A stretch of DNA of 64,000 bases. Source: an uncultured Bacteroidales bacterium (GTDB taxonomy: Bacteria; Bacteroidota; Bacteroidia; Bacteroidales; Bacteroidaceae). The notes beneath the pieces are model-generated. The model had not been told where the DNA came from, ran no database searches, and saw nothing but the letters and a program-made list of their open reading frames with translations. The DNA is taken from contig CACZJU010000008.1 in the NCBI GenBank assembly GCA_902781515.1, positions 1 to 64,000 of the forward strand. The letters are read 5' to 3'. The position numbers were made by a program, and so were the translations under genes. Positions 7,274 to 16,484 of the stretch are shown here, in pieces; the first letter of the stretch is position 1; each line of letters opens with the position of its first letter.

Positions 7274-10200
7274 TCACTCCGCCAGGACTGTGAACTCGGC
7301 ACCGCTGGCATAGTCGGCTCCGTTCTGGCTTGAGAGGGCAGTGAAGCGCAGGTAACGGGCACGCTGAGGCTTGCTGAACATCACTTTCTGTTCTTTCTTA
7401 GAGTTTTGGAACTCGCCTTCGCATACAGGCTGACTCCAAGTCTTACCGTCGCTTGACAATGAGATGCTGTACTTCTTTATGTCGCCGTTAGGACCATCCT
7501 GACGTGGCAGGTATGTGAAGCCCTTAATCGTCTTCTCCTCGCCACAGTCGAAATCTACCCAGTGCGGATACTTAGCCTGTGTGACACTATACATCGTGTG
7601 CCAGATGGTGTTTATCTTGCCGTCCACCAGATTCTTGGCTGCCGAACCGTCGCTGATTTCCTCGCTGCTGGTGTAGATGACCTCGACGGGAACACTCTCA
7701 ATGCGTTCGAACTGACTGTTTGTCGTCTGTTTGGGCTGACTCTTATACCAAGCAGTTATGGTGCCTCCCTCACGCAGATTGAATGGCTGGGTATAGGGCT
7801 GTGCCTTCTGCTTGTTGACTTGGAACATCACAGGTTCGCCCTCCTGACTGACAATTGAGACATTGCCCACCTTGTCGCGAGTGATTGCCATTGGCATGGG
7901 AGTACTTCCAGTGACGTGGGCATAATCAGCAATGCTTCTTGTATTCTTGAGGACAGGACGAATGATGAAGCCCATCTGGTGTACAGAACCCTTCACGCGG
8001 TCTGGTTCCAGCGGACCGCCTTGACCGCAACTGTTGCCGCCGAGTCCGGTCACCTGACAGTCGAGGTGCAGGTGTGTGGCTGAAGATTCGGGCAGGTCGC
8101 AAGGATGCGGAGCCAGTGTCATCTCCATCGCGCTCCAAGGCAAAGCCGAAACGGACATTGTGGATGTGCTGATGAACATCACGCTGCTGGCAGTGTTGGA
8201 TAGCATACACCAGCGCACATCTTCACGGTTACCCATGCTTTGTGGCTTGGGGAAGGCTACGAACTGGTCCTTAACAGAACTTGAATATTGCTTGATGAAG
8301 GAGCCTGTCTTGCGGTCGGCATAGTTGTTGAGCGGTCCACGACCATAGTATGTGAAGTTGTCGAGATTCTTGTTTGCCTGCATACTATATCCCAGACGAG
8401 GCAGTACAAGACCAGGATCGCTGCTGACGATGCTGCTCTCTACCTCAATGCTTCCATCGGGATAGACTGTATAAACAAGGTTGGAAGTGAAGTGGAAATC
8501 GTCCGCTTTCATTTTCTCTCCCTCGACAATGGTGAAGCGTCCGCTGCTGCCACCACGTATTTCGCCCTTATGTTCACCCTGACTTATGATGGTGTAGTAA
8601 AGACTGATGGAACCGTTCTTATTCAGTATGAACGAGGATTGCAGTGCCTTGTGTTTCAGATTGTGCAATCCGTTGGGATACCACTGCTGGTACATCCAGT
8701 TATCGTTATCGACAGGGGCACGCAGAGCATCGAGCTGCGGACCTTGTCCGGGCAGGAAGATGTCGTTTCCGTCATAGTTGAGTTGCTGGATGATACCTGT
8801 CTGGTTGTCAAAGGTCACTTCGAAACCATTGCCCGTGATGGTGCGCAGGTTCTCCTCGCTATTCACTTTCAGTTTTTCGCCTTTCACTTGCACGGATGCA
8901 ATATCCTTCCATCCGGTAGCACTCTTCACGGGCAGTTGCTCGTCCATCTGCACGTAGCCTTCCTTGCCCCAAGGCTTGTCTTCCTTCAGGCGGAACTCTA
9001 TGTTCAGGAAATACTCGCTACTGGCTTTCATTCGTGCGAAGTCGATAGGCAGTGTGATGGTCTGTCTTTCACGTGGAGCCACGCTGATATCATTCAGCTT
9101 GCCCGTCTGATAATCAGCGGCTGCACCATCTTCTTTCACAGTCCAGCACAGGTAGTATTCGGAAAGGTCGGTGAAATAGTTCTTGTTGAAAATCTCTATC
9201 TCTCCTTTTTGGATATCCTTAGCCGCAACCTCCACATTCTGGTACACCTTCTTTACCTCGTAGTACTGAGGCTTCGGCTGCAGATCGGGCAGCATGATGC
9301 CGTTCATGCAGAACATACCGTCGTTGGGTTTGTCGCCGTGGTCACCACCATAGCCAAAGAATTTTGTACCATCTGGTTTGTAGGTGTCGATAGCCTGGTC
9401 CACCCAGTCCCAAATGGCACCGCCGCAGAAGAAGTTGGTGCTTTCGATAGCCTGCCAGTAGTCAACCAGATTACCCATGGAGTTACCCATCGAATGCGCG
9501 TATTCAGAAATATGGTATGGATATTTCACACCAGCCTTTCCCTTAACGGCATAGCGCACCCATTCGACTGATGGATACTGGTTCGAGCCCATGTCCACGA
9601 TGTCGTTGTTGCGTTCGTACTGGACAGGACGACTCTTGTCGAAGTTACGAATGGCTTGGTATGCAGCCTTGAAGTTGTCGCCTGGACCAGCCTCGTTACC
9701 CAGACTCCAGATGACGATGCTCGGGTGGTTGATGTGTGAATGCACAAGTTCCATATTTCGTGCAATGTGGGCATTTCGCCACTCCTTGGGATGCGACAAC
9801 GAAGCAGCGCCGTAGTAGTATTCGTGGCTCTCGATGTTGGTTTCGTCCTCGAGATAGATACCATATTTATCGCACAGATAATACCAATAGGGGTCGTTGC
9901 TGTAGTGCGAGTTGCGCACATGGTTGATGTTGCCTTGCTTCATCAGCATTACCTCGTGCTCCATTTGCTCGCGAGTGATGGCGTGTCCTTTGGATGGGTT
10001 GTTTTCGTGACGGTTGACACCCTTCAACTTCACGGGTTTGTTATTCACATAGAAATAACGTCCTGCCAAGTGGAACTCGTCTTCGTCGGCCTGTGTTTCG
10101 CGAATCTCAACCTTGCGTATTCCGAAATATGTGCTCACCATCTCAATGACTTCACCCTTGCGGTTCAGCAATGTTGCCACCAATACATAGCGGTTAGGTG

Positions 10201-11311
10201 TTTCAGCGCTCCAGGGGCGTGCATTCGGAATGTAGATTTGTGAATATTCGTTGGCGTTCTGTAGAGAGGCAACCATGGGTTCGGTCTCGTCGCTGTACAG
10301 TTTCACTGGATAAACCTGATAGTTTAGTGTGTATTTTGGTTGTTTCTTTGCCAAATTCACTGGTGTCAGGTTTATTATTTGCTGACCGACTTTCTCCTTC
10401 AACGTACCGCGTATCTCTGCTTCAACGTTTACGATGGCATTTCCGGCATCGACGAAAGCTGTGCGGACTGCCAAGTCACGAATCTCGAGCTGTGGACTGG
10501 CGGTCAGGTAAACCGAACGGAATATGCCAGGTAAGCGGAACATATCCTGTGCTTCGAGGAAGGAACCGTCGGAATTTCGATAAACCTCCACTGCCACAAT
10601 GTTTTCTCCATAGGGGTTCAGCCATGGGGTGATGTTGAAGCGTGCCGTATTGCGACTGTTTTTCGAAAATCCCACATAGTGACCATTAATCCACAGATAG
10701 AAGAATGAATCTACACCGTCGAAGTTGATGAAGACATCGCGTCCGGTCCATTCTTTAGGAAGTTGGAACGTACGGCGATACGAACCGACCTCGTTACGGA
10801 ACTTATACGTAGTCCAGTCTGTTGGAGGTGTGCGCATCACTCCTCCTTTCCAGTCACCAACTGCAACCTGATGCTGGAAGATGACTTTCTGATTGGTATA
10901 GATGGGTACACCGTATTTCATTGTGCCGTCTTTCTGAAGACCTTGCACATTCCACGAGCCAGGCACGTCAATCAAGTCCCATTTGGAATCGTCGAATGTC
11001 GTCAGCCAGAATAGGGAATCGCGCTTCGATGGTTCGGGCACCCAGTTGAAACGCCACTTTCCGTCAAGTGAACGGTGGTATGTGCTTCCTTCGGGCAGAA
11101 CCTTCAATGCCTCGTTCAGAGTGGCAAAAGAGAACATCCAAGCACGTGGCTGTTCCTTGTTCAGCGACAGACGCTCGGGTGATTGCCATTCTGTGCCGTC
11201 TGGGGCAGATGGCGATGCGTTATATTCAAATCCAGACAGGATAGATTTTTGTGCCGAAACGCTAAGCGCCGACATTAGCAGCATTGCGAAAACCGTCTTT
11301 TTCATCATCAT
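7274..11311 (-). CDS. Secreted GH2 beta-galactosidase with C-terminal F5/8-type C domain
   Basis: A 1345-residue glycoside hydrolase family 2 enzyme of the LacZ type. A signal peptide ending near ALSVSA-Q suggests export to the periplasm or cell surface. Order: jelly-roll sugar-binding domain, Ig-like domain, TIM barrel with acid/base Glu540 in WSLGNEAGPG and nucleophile Glu603 in HISEYAHSMGN, then beta-sandwich domains of the LacZ small-chain type. About 140 residues at the C-terminus resemble a discoidin (F5/8 type C) carbohydrate-binding module, which explains the extra length over the roughly 1,030 residues of LacZ. Start chosen at the MMMKK cluster; a longer frame upstream overlaps the promoter. 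Likely acts on beta-galactosides of plant or host glycans; exact substrate unknown. Confidence 0.92.
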   Translation of the reverse strand: MMMKKTVFAMLLMSALSVSAQKSILSGFEYNASPSAPDGTEWQSPERLSLNKEQPRAWMFSFATLNEALKVLPEGSTYHRSLDGKWRFNWVPEPSKRDSLFWLTTFDDSKWDLIDVPGSWNVQGLQKDGTMKYGVPIYTNQKVIFQHQVAVGDWKGGVMRTPPTDWTTYKFRNEVGSYRRTFQLPKEWTGRDVFINFDGVDSFFYLWINGHYVGFSKNSRNTARFNITPWLNPYGENIVAVEVYRNSDGSFLEAQDMFRLPGIFRSVYLTASPQLEIRDLAVRTAFVDAGNAIVNVEAEIRGTLKEKVGQQIINLTPVNLAKKQPKYTLNYQVYPVKLYSDETEPMVASLQNANEYSQIYIPNARPWSAETPNRYVLVATLLNRKGEVIEMVSTYFGIRKVEIRETQADEDEFHLAGRYFYVNNKPVKLKGVNRHENNPSKGHAITREQMEHEVMLMKQGNINHVRNSHYSNDPYWYYLCDKYGIYLEDETNIESHEYYYGAASLSHPKEWRNAHIARNMELVHSHINHPSIVIWSLGNEAGPGDNFKAAYQAIRNFDKSRPVQYERNNDIVDMGSNQYPSVEWVRYAVKGKAGVKYPYHISEYAHSMGNSMGNLVDYWQAIESTNFFCGGAIWDWVDQAIDTYKPDGTKFFGYGGDHGDKPNDGMFCMNGIMLPDLQPKPQYYEVKKVYQNVEVAAKDIQKGEIEIFNKNYFTDLSEYYLCWTVKEDGAAADYQTGKLNDISVAPRERQTITLPIDFARMKASSEYFLNIEFRLKEDKPWGKEGYVQMDEQLPVKSATGWKDIASVQVKGEKLKVNSEENLRTITGNGFEVTFDNQTGIIQQLNYDGNDIFLPGQGPQLDALRAPVDNDNWMYQQWYPNGLHNLKHKALQSSFILNKNGSISLYYTIISQGEHKGEIRGGSSGRFTIVEGEKMKADDFHFTSNLVYTVYPDGSIEVESSIVSSDPGLVLPRLGYSMQANKNLDNFTYYGRGPLNNYADRKTGSFIKQYSSSVKDQFVAFPKPQSMGNREDVRWCMLSNTASSVMFISTSTMSVSALPWSAMEMTLAPHPCDLPESSATHLHLDCQVTGLGGNSCGQGGPLEPDRVKGSVHQMGFIIRPVLKNTRSIADYAHVTGSTPMPMAITRDKVGNVSIVSQEGEPVMFQVNKQKAQPYTQPFNLREGGTITAWYKSQPKQTTNSQFERIESVPVEVIYTSSEEISDGSAAKNLVDGKINTIWHTMYSVTQAKYPHWVDFDCGEEKTIKGFTYLPRQDGPNGDIKKYSISLSSDGKTWSQPVCEGEFQNSKKEQKVMFSKPQRARYLRFTALSSQNGADYASGAEFTVLAE

Positions 11312-11330
11312 AAGGTTAATGTTACGAATG

Positions 11331-11361
11331 CAAAAGTAATGATTTAACGATAAACTGCAAA
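11331..11361 (-). promoter_or_regulatory. Promoter of the GH2 beta-galactosidase
   Basis: On the minus strand TTTG (11358-11361), 19 bp, then TACTTTTG (11331-11338), 20 bp ahead of the start codon. Its position forces the start to the MMMKK cluster. Confidence 0.75.
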
Positions 11362-11377
11362 ATGACAAGGACTTTTA

Positions 11378-11409
11378 TTTGGCTTTTCACTTGGTTAATT
11401 GTATCTTTG
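11378..11409 (+). promoter_or_regulatory. Promoter of the CitMHS-type antiporter
   Basis: TTTG (11378-11381), 20 bp, TATCTTTG (11402-11409), 26 bp ahead of ATG 11436. It is back to back with the GH2 promoter. Confidence 0.8.
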
Positions 11410-11435
11410 CCTGTCAAAACATAATAATAATAGGT

Positions 11436-12728
11436 ATGGAACACATGATTCCGGCTTGGATGCTCATTCCTTTTGTGGTGCAACTGTTGTGTATCGCCAT
11501 TCTGCCTTTGACGAAAATGGAGGAGTGGTGGGAAAACAATCTGCACAAGCTTTATATATCTCTGCTGCTCGGTGTGCCAGTAGGTATATGGCTGTGTCTC
11601 AATGGTATGTCACATGAACTGGAGCATCAGATGATTTACGACTACGTGCCTTTCATTCTTTTGTTGATGGCGCTGTTCGTCACCACGGGAGGTATCTGCA
11701 TACGAGGCGACTTGCGTGCAACGCCCACCACCAACACCATGATAATAGCTATGGGCTGGGTTTTGGCATCGTTCATGGGTACTACGGGAGCCGCAATGTT
11801 GCTTATCCGTCTGCTCCTGCAGACCATCAGTCAGCGTAAGTACAAAGTTCACACCGTAATGTTCTTCATTGCCATTGTGGCAAACTGCGGCGGCTTACTT
11901 ACTCCTCTTGGCGACCCTCCATTGTTCCTGCTTTTCCAGAAGGGTGCACCATTCGGATGGTTCATGCACATGTTGCCGGAATGGGCTGTGACGGGTGCTC
12001 TGTTGCTTGGTATCTACTGGCTCACGGATACTTATTATTACAAGAAGGAACCTTGGCACCTGTTGTCGGCAGACTTTCGCGAGCAGAAGCGTGTTACTGC
12101 CACAGGTCTCATAAATATCTTCTGGCTGCTCTGTGTTGTTGCCAGCACCATGTTCATCAACAAGACCTATATTCCACAGATGGGAGCCGAGGATGCACCA
12201 TGGTATCTCAAGCTGCTGCGCGAGTGGGCTTTCATACTGATTATCATACTTTCGATGAGAACCACGAAGCCGCAGGTGCGTACAGATAATAGCTTCTCAT
12301 GGACACCTATACTCGAGGTTGCCTGCGTGTTCTGCGGCATATTTGCCACCATGACTCCAGCTCTGATGTACCTCGAACAACACCCGTTGCCCGTACAGCA
12401 TCCTTGGGAGTTCGTCTATGCCACAGGCTCTCTGTCGGCCTTCCTCGACAATGCCCCCACGGCGATGGTGTTCCACGCTACAGCCACTTCGCTGCCCATC
12501 GTAGGTACAGCAGTAGCCGGCATCAGCGAGGTATATCTGAAAGCCATCTGCATGGGTGCCGTATTCTTCGGAGCTATGACCTACATCGGCAATGGTCCCA
12601 ACTTCATGGTAAAGAGCATTGCTGAGGAGAGTGGTGTCAAGATGCCTTCCTTCTTCGGCTACATTATCAAGTTCTCGTTAATGGTACTGCTTCCTATCTA
12701 CATCATCGTACAGCTCCTCTTTATATAA
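11436..12728 (+). CDS. Inner-membrane antiporter of the CitMHS / Na+:H+ antiporter superfamily
   Basis: A 430-residue polytopic membrane protein with about a dozen hydrophobic segments. The paired motifs GTTGAAMLLIRLLL and NCGGLLTPLGDPP in the first half and DNAPTAMVF and YIGNGPNFMVK in the second are those of the ion-transporter (NhaD/CitMHS) fold. Bacteroidetes members are usually called sodium:proton antiporters; a dicarboxylate or citrate substrate cannot be excluded. ATG 11436 is chosen because of the promoter directly before it. Confidence 0.8.
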   Translation: MEHMIPAWMLIPFVVQLLCIAILPLTKMEEWWENNLHKLYISLLLGVPVGIWLCLNGMSHELEHQMIYDYVPFILLLMALFVTTGGICIRGDLRATPTTNTMIIAMGWVLASFMGTTGAAMLLIRLLLQTISQRKYKVHTVMFFIAIVANCGGLLTPLGDPPLFLLFQKGAPFGWFMHMLPEWAVTGALLLGIYWLTDTYYYKKEPWHLLSADFREQKRVTATGLINIFWLLCVVASTMFINKTYIPQMGAEDAPWYLKLLREWAFILIIILSMRTTKPQVRTDNSFSWTPILEVACVFCGIFATMTPALMYLEQHPLPVQHPWEFVYATGSLSAFLDNAPTAMVFHATATSLPIVGTAVAGISEVYLKAICMGAVFFGAMTYIGNGPNFMVKSIAEESGVKMPSFFGYIIKFSLMVLLPIYIIVQLLFI

Positions 12729-12747
12729 TATAATAAGGTATAATAAA

Positions 12748-12792
12748 AATCCGCCTCCTTTGGCATTTGTGCTTTGGGAGGCGGATTGTTTT
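12748..12792. terminator. Bidirectional terminator between antiporter and kinase genes
   Basis: Perfect 11-bp arms AATCCGCCTCC and GGAGGCGGATT (12748-12758, 12777-12787) with an A-rich left flank and a T-rich right flank. It serves two convergent genes. Confidence 0.85.
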
Positions 12793-12809
12793 GTGTGATG
12801 AGTGACGGC

Positions 12810-13913
12810 TTACTGTGCCAGGCACTGCTGTATGAAGGCCTGCATCTCGGGATAGTGCTCTTCGATGCTCTTCAGCAGGTGGAACTGGTTGTTAGCACGC
12901 ACGAAATTATGTTCTTCGTATTGGCACTTCCAGTACTTGTCGCCCGACAGGTAGTCCCACAAGAAACGTACGCATTGCATGTAGGGGAACAATGCGGCAG
13001 CGTAGGGCAGGTTCTCAATCTCCACTGGCAACAGGAATGAGCGTGCCGACTGCAGATAACCTTCTGTGAAAGCCTTGAAGATTTCCATGTTGAAGCCAAC
13101 TGCCGACATATCGGCATTGTCCTCTGCCACAAAATTGGCACCTGTGCGCAGGAAGTCACCATAGTCAGAGAAAATGAAGTTGGGCATCACGGTGTCGAGG
13201 TCAATGACGCACAGAACTTCGTTCTTATCGTTGAACATCATGTTGTTGACCTTCGTGTCGCAGTGGCATACACGTTTGGGAAGAATTCCCTCGCGCCCCA
13301 TGCGTTCGGCCTTGCACATCTCGTGGGCACGGGCATCGATTTCCAGCAACAGACACTGTACCTTGGGTTCAGACACACGACCTACAGGGTCTTTGCTGAC
13401 AACCTCGCGCAGTTGTTGCAGACGGAATTCCATGTTGTGGAAATCCTTGATGGTTTCGCCCAACTGAACGGGAATGTCGGCCAGCATAGCTTGGAATCTG
13501 CCAAAGGCACGACCTGCATCGCGACTTGACTCTGGGTCAACGGCCTGCTTGGTGATGGCGTTTGGAATGAATACCATCAGACGCCAATATTTGCCATCTA
13601 CAACGGCATAGAGTTTGCCATCGGCCTTGGCAGGTATGAAGCGGAGCACCTTGCGTTCGATGTCATCTTCGCCAGCCTCAACAAGCTTTTTGCGGATATG
13701 CTCGGTTACGGCACCTATGTTGCGCATGACCATATCTACATCGGGGAAGACATTTTCGTTGACACGCTGCAGTACATAGTCGGGTTCAGAAGCCTCAGCA
13801 GTAACAACCTTGAATGTGTCGTTGATGAGGCCTGCGCCTAAGGGCTTGATTTCCTGTACGGTACCCTTCACATCGAATTGAGATACGATGAGTTTTAATT
13901 GATTCTGTTCCAT
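12810..13913 (-). CDS. N-acetylhexosamine 1-kinase-like phosphotransferase (APH fold)
   Basis: A 367-residue aminoglycoside-phosphotransferase-fold kinase. Brenner's motif HCDTKVNN gives catalytic D219 and N224, and IDLDT at 237-241 supplies the metal-binding aspartate. Length and motifs match the NahK group, which phosphorylates N-acetylhexosamines at C1 in the salvage of mucin and milk-oligosaccharide sugars. The neighbouring GH2 galactosidase fits a sugar-salvage role, but substrate assignment is inference. Only 27 bp separate it from the upstream OmpA-like gene, so it may be cotranscribed. Confidence 0.75.
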   Translation of the reverse strand: MEQNQLKLIVSQFDVKGTVQEIKPLGAGLINDTFKVVTAEASEPDYVLQRVNENVFPDVDMVMRNIGAVTEHIRKKLVEAGEDDIERKVLRFIPAKADGKLYAVVDGKYWRLMVFIPNAITKQAVDPESSRDAGRAFGRFQAMLADIPVQLGETIKDFHNMEFRLQQLREVVSKDPVGRVSEPKVQCLLLEIDARAHEMCKAERMGREGILPKRVCHCDTKVNNMMFNDKNEVLCVIDLDTVMPNFIFSDYGDFLRTGANFVAEDNADMSAVGFNMEIFKAFTEGYLQSARSFLLPVEIENLPYAAALFPYMQCVRFLWDYLSGDKYWKCQYEEHNFVRANNQFHLLKSIEEHYPEMQAFIQQCLAQ

Positions 13914-13940
13914 GGTATTTAGTATGTTTTCAAGCTATTA

Positions 13941-15122
13941 TTATTGCACCTGATAGCGAACTTCCTGTGTGCGGAACTTCTTGGTGACAATCTTGTCCTT
14001 GGCAGTGTAGACGCCGTGACCTGTGATTACAGACAGACGGTTCTTGTCGTTGTCGTTGGGATATGGCTGCACGGTATCACCCTTCCATTCCACCTTCTTA
14101 ATCATTTTGGGGTCAACACCTTTTGAGATAAGGGCTTGCTTTGTCTTTTCTGCACGTTGCTTAGAATAATTCATGTTGGATTTTGGGTTGCCAGTACCTT
14201 TATCGGCATAAGCTGTGATGGTGATTTCACCGTCTTTTACGCTCTTAAGGAAGTTTGCAACGGCAGTAATCTGAGCCTGGTCTTGGTTGACACCATCCTC
14301 TTTCAGGCCGAAGAATATTTCCTTTTTGATTTCGCGGTCGGCAGTAGTTTCCTTGAATTCCACATCGTCGTACCATATGGTATCGATACGAGTAGCCCAA
14401 ACGGGTTCTGGAGCCTTTTCGGCAACGGGTTCTACAACCACAGGTTCTTCAATTACTGGTTCGGGTTTCTTTTCCTTCTTCTTGAAGCCGAACTTGTATG
14501 TTACACCAATCTGGGCAGTCAGGCTCCAGTCGTCGCGCTCGCAGGTCTTGCTATTGTAGCGGTCGCTGAGGCTGTTGGCATCCAGTTCCAGATTGATGCT
14601 CCAGTGCTTTGCAACATTCCAGTCAACCATTGCACCGACGCGTGCGTTGTGGCTCAGACGTGTGTCCTTCCATGCCATTGGCAGTATGCTTTTTTGTGCA
14701 AAAGCGTCATCGTTATCCCATGCGATATTCATACCAATACCACCAATAAGATATGCATTGACTGGGTAATAATCCTTTTTGCCAAACAATGTGCACATAT
14801 TTAGCATAAGGTCTATGTTTGGATTCACATATTTATAATCGTACTTAAAGTTCGGACCTTTGTCATATCCACCCTTGTTCCAAATACCGTTCACGTGAAT
14901 GCGTGCACCGACTACGGGTGTGAACCAGCTACCAAAGTATACGCTGGCAGTAGGGGTTATGAGTTTAAGGTTATCGTAATTGGTAAGTGTGGTCTGTGCA
15001 CCACCTTGGATACCTACGAACAGGTGTGGGAATGGCTCATAGTCCAACTCAGCGGCCTTTTGTGCACTAACAGATAGTGCGACAATCGCAAAAAGGCATA
15101 GTGTAAAGAATTTCTTAATCAT
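13941..15122 (-). CDS. OmpA-family outer membrane protein
   Basis: A 393-residue protein with a signal peptide (cleavage after ALSVSA), an N-terminal eight-strand-type barrel region with alternating aromatic residues, a Pro/Glu-rich linker (KKKEKKPEPVIEEPV, about 220-245) and a C-terminal OmpA-like peptidoglycan-binding domain with NMNYSKQRAEKTKQAL and NDKNRLSVI. It probably anchors the outer membrane to the cell wall. Preceded by a perfect consensus promoter. Confidence 0.88.
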   Translation of the reverse strand: MIKKFFTLCLFAIVALSVSAQKAAELDYEPFPHLFVGIQGGAQTTLTNYDNLKLITPTASVYFGSWFTPVVGARIHVNGIWNKGGYDKGPNFKYDYKYVNPNIDLMLNMCTLFGKKDYYPVNAYLIGGIGMNIAWDNDDAFAQKSILPMAWKDTRLSHNARVGAMVDWNVAKHWSINLELDANSLSDRYNSKTCERDDWSLTAQIGVTYKFGFKKKEKKPEPVIEEPVVVEPVAEKAPEPVWATRIDTIWYDDVEFKETTADREIKKEIFFGLKEDGVNQDQAQITAVANFLKSVKDGEITITAYADKGTGNPKSNMNYSKQRAEKTKQALISKGVDPKMIKKVEWKGDTVQPYPNDNDKNRLSVITGHGVYTAKDKIVTKKFRTQEVRYQVQ

Positions 15123-15166
15123 AGTGTTTTATTTTTAGATGGTTAATGAATTGCACTTAATCTCGA

Positions 15167-15198
15167 CAAATTTAGCATCTTTTTCGATTAAGTCCAAA
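15167..15198 (-). promoter_or_regulatory. Promoter of the OmpA-like gene
   Basis: On the minus strand TTTG (15195-15198), 20 bp, TAAATTTG (15167-15174), leaving a leader of about 40 bases. Confidence 0.75.
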
Positions 15199-15280
15199 TA
15201 AAAATCCGTTCAAATGGGCTCTACGGCAGATTTTGTACCAAAAAACGTATGGAAAAAGTGAAATAGTCATTGATTTTTTG

Positions 15281-15288
15281 TACATTTG
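15281..15288 (+). promoter_or_regulatory. -7 element of the GNAT-parE-coaD-S41 cluster
   Basis: TACATTTG, 29 bp before ATG 15318; no clear -33 box. Probably the main promoter for the following cluster, since internal gaps are a few bases only. Confidence 0.55.
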
Positions 15289-15317
15289 TCGCTTATTAAA
15301 ATGAATAATGTATAGTT

Positions 15318-16481
15318 ATGAAAAACGATAACGTTGACATTGTCATCCGCCCAGTCTCGACGAAGAGCGAGATGAAGAAGTTCGTGAGATTCAATTGGGA
15401 GTTGTACAAGGATTGTCCTTATGCCGTGCCCGATTTCTTGGAAGACACACTCGACACCTTCAATCCCAAGAAAAATCCTGCCCTGAAGTTCTGCGACGTT
15501 CAGTGCTTTACGGCACACATCGGTGACCGTATGGTAGGTCGCATTGCAGCCATCATCAACCACCGTGCCAATGAACACTGGAACGAGAAGCACGTTCGTT
15601 TCGGATGGATAGACTTCATCGATGACATCCGTGTCACCAAGGCCCTGTTGGAAACCGTTGAACAGTGGGGACGCGAGCGCGGAATGGATACCATAGTAGG
15701 TCCGTTAGGCTTCACCGACATGGACCTCGAAGGCATGTTGACAGACGGCTATGATCAGCTTTCCACCATGAACAGCATCTACAACTATCCCTACTATCCC
15801 GAGCACATGCGTCAGCTTGGCTACGAGAAGGAAGTAGGATGGGTAGAGCGCAAGGTTATGGTGCCCAAGAAGGGACACGAAGCCCAGATTGAGAAGTACT
15901 TCAAGATTGCCGAGATGGTGAAGAAACGCTATGGTTTCCGTCTGCGTAAGTTCAAGAATAAGAGTGAAATACGCGACGAGGGTTACATTCCCAAGGTATT
16001 GAACGTGGTGAACAAGGCATACGCCAATCTCTATGGTTACTGTGAACTCGACCCGGAGCAGATGGAAACCTACGCCGACCAGTATCTGCAGTATCTCGAC
16101 AAGCGCTACCTTTCGGTCGTTGAGACTGCCGATGGCGAGGTTATCGGTATGGGCATCTGCATCACCAGTTTGAGCCGTGCCATCCAGAAGGCGAAGGCAA
16201 AGTTGTTCCCATTCGGATGGTGGCACATGGCTAAGGCTCTGTGGTTCAATCGTCATCCCCAGGTGCTCGACATGCTGCTCGTGGGTGTGCTTCCCGAATA
16301 TCAGGACAAGGGAGCCAATGCACTCATCTTTGCCGACATCATACCCCTGACCGTACAGGATGGTTACGAATGGGCAGAAACCCATCATCAACTGGAAGAC
16401 AATGTTGCCAGCCAGAGCCAGTGGAAGTATCTCGAATGTGAAATCCACAAGCGTCGCTGCGCCTTTAAGAAGAAAATATAA
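15318..16481 (+). CDS. GNAT-fold N-acetyltransferase-like protein
   Basis: A 387-residue cytoplasmic protein common in Bacteroidetes. Residues 60-125 (GDRMVGRIAAIINHRAN, then GWIDFIDD and WGRERGMDTIVGP) and 275-345 (EVIGMGICITSLSR, LLVGVLPEYQDKGANALIF) look like two acetyltransferase-type segments. No substrate can be read from the sequence. It lies 4 bp ahead of parE and is presumably cotranscribed with it. Confidence 0.7.
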   Translation: MKNDNVDIVIRPVSTKSEMKKFVRFNWELYKDCPYAVPDFLEDTLDTFNPKKNPALKFCDVQCFTAHIGDRMVGRIAAIINHRANEHWNEKHVRFGWIDFIDDIRVTKALLETVEQWGRERGMDTIVGPLGFTDMDLEGMLTDGYDQLSTMNSIYNYPYYPEHMRQLGYEKEVGWVERKVMVPKKGHEAQIEKYFKIAEMVKKRYGFRLRKFKNKSEIRDEGYIPKVLNVVNKAYANLYGYCELDPEQMETYADQYLQYLDKRYLSVVETADGEVIGMGICITSLSRAIQKAKAKLFPFGWWHMAKALWFNRHPQVLDMLLVGVLPEYQDKGANALIFADIIPLTVQDGYEWAETHHQLEDNVASQSQWKYLECEIHKRRCAFKKKI

Positions 16482-16484
16482 AAT

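Noticed and set aside
8288..9571. A 427-residue open frame opposite the GH2 gene
   Set aside because: Antisense to a clear glycoside hydrolase; lacks start context and recognisable motifs.
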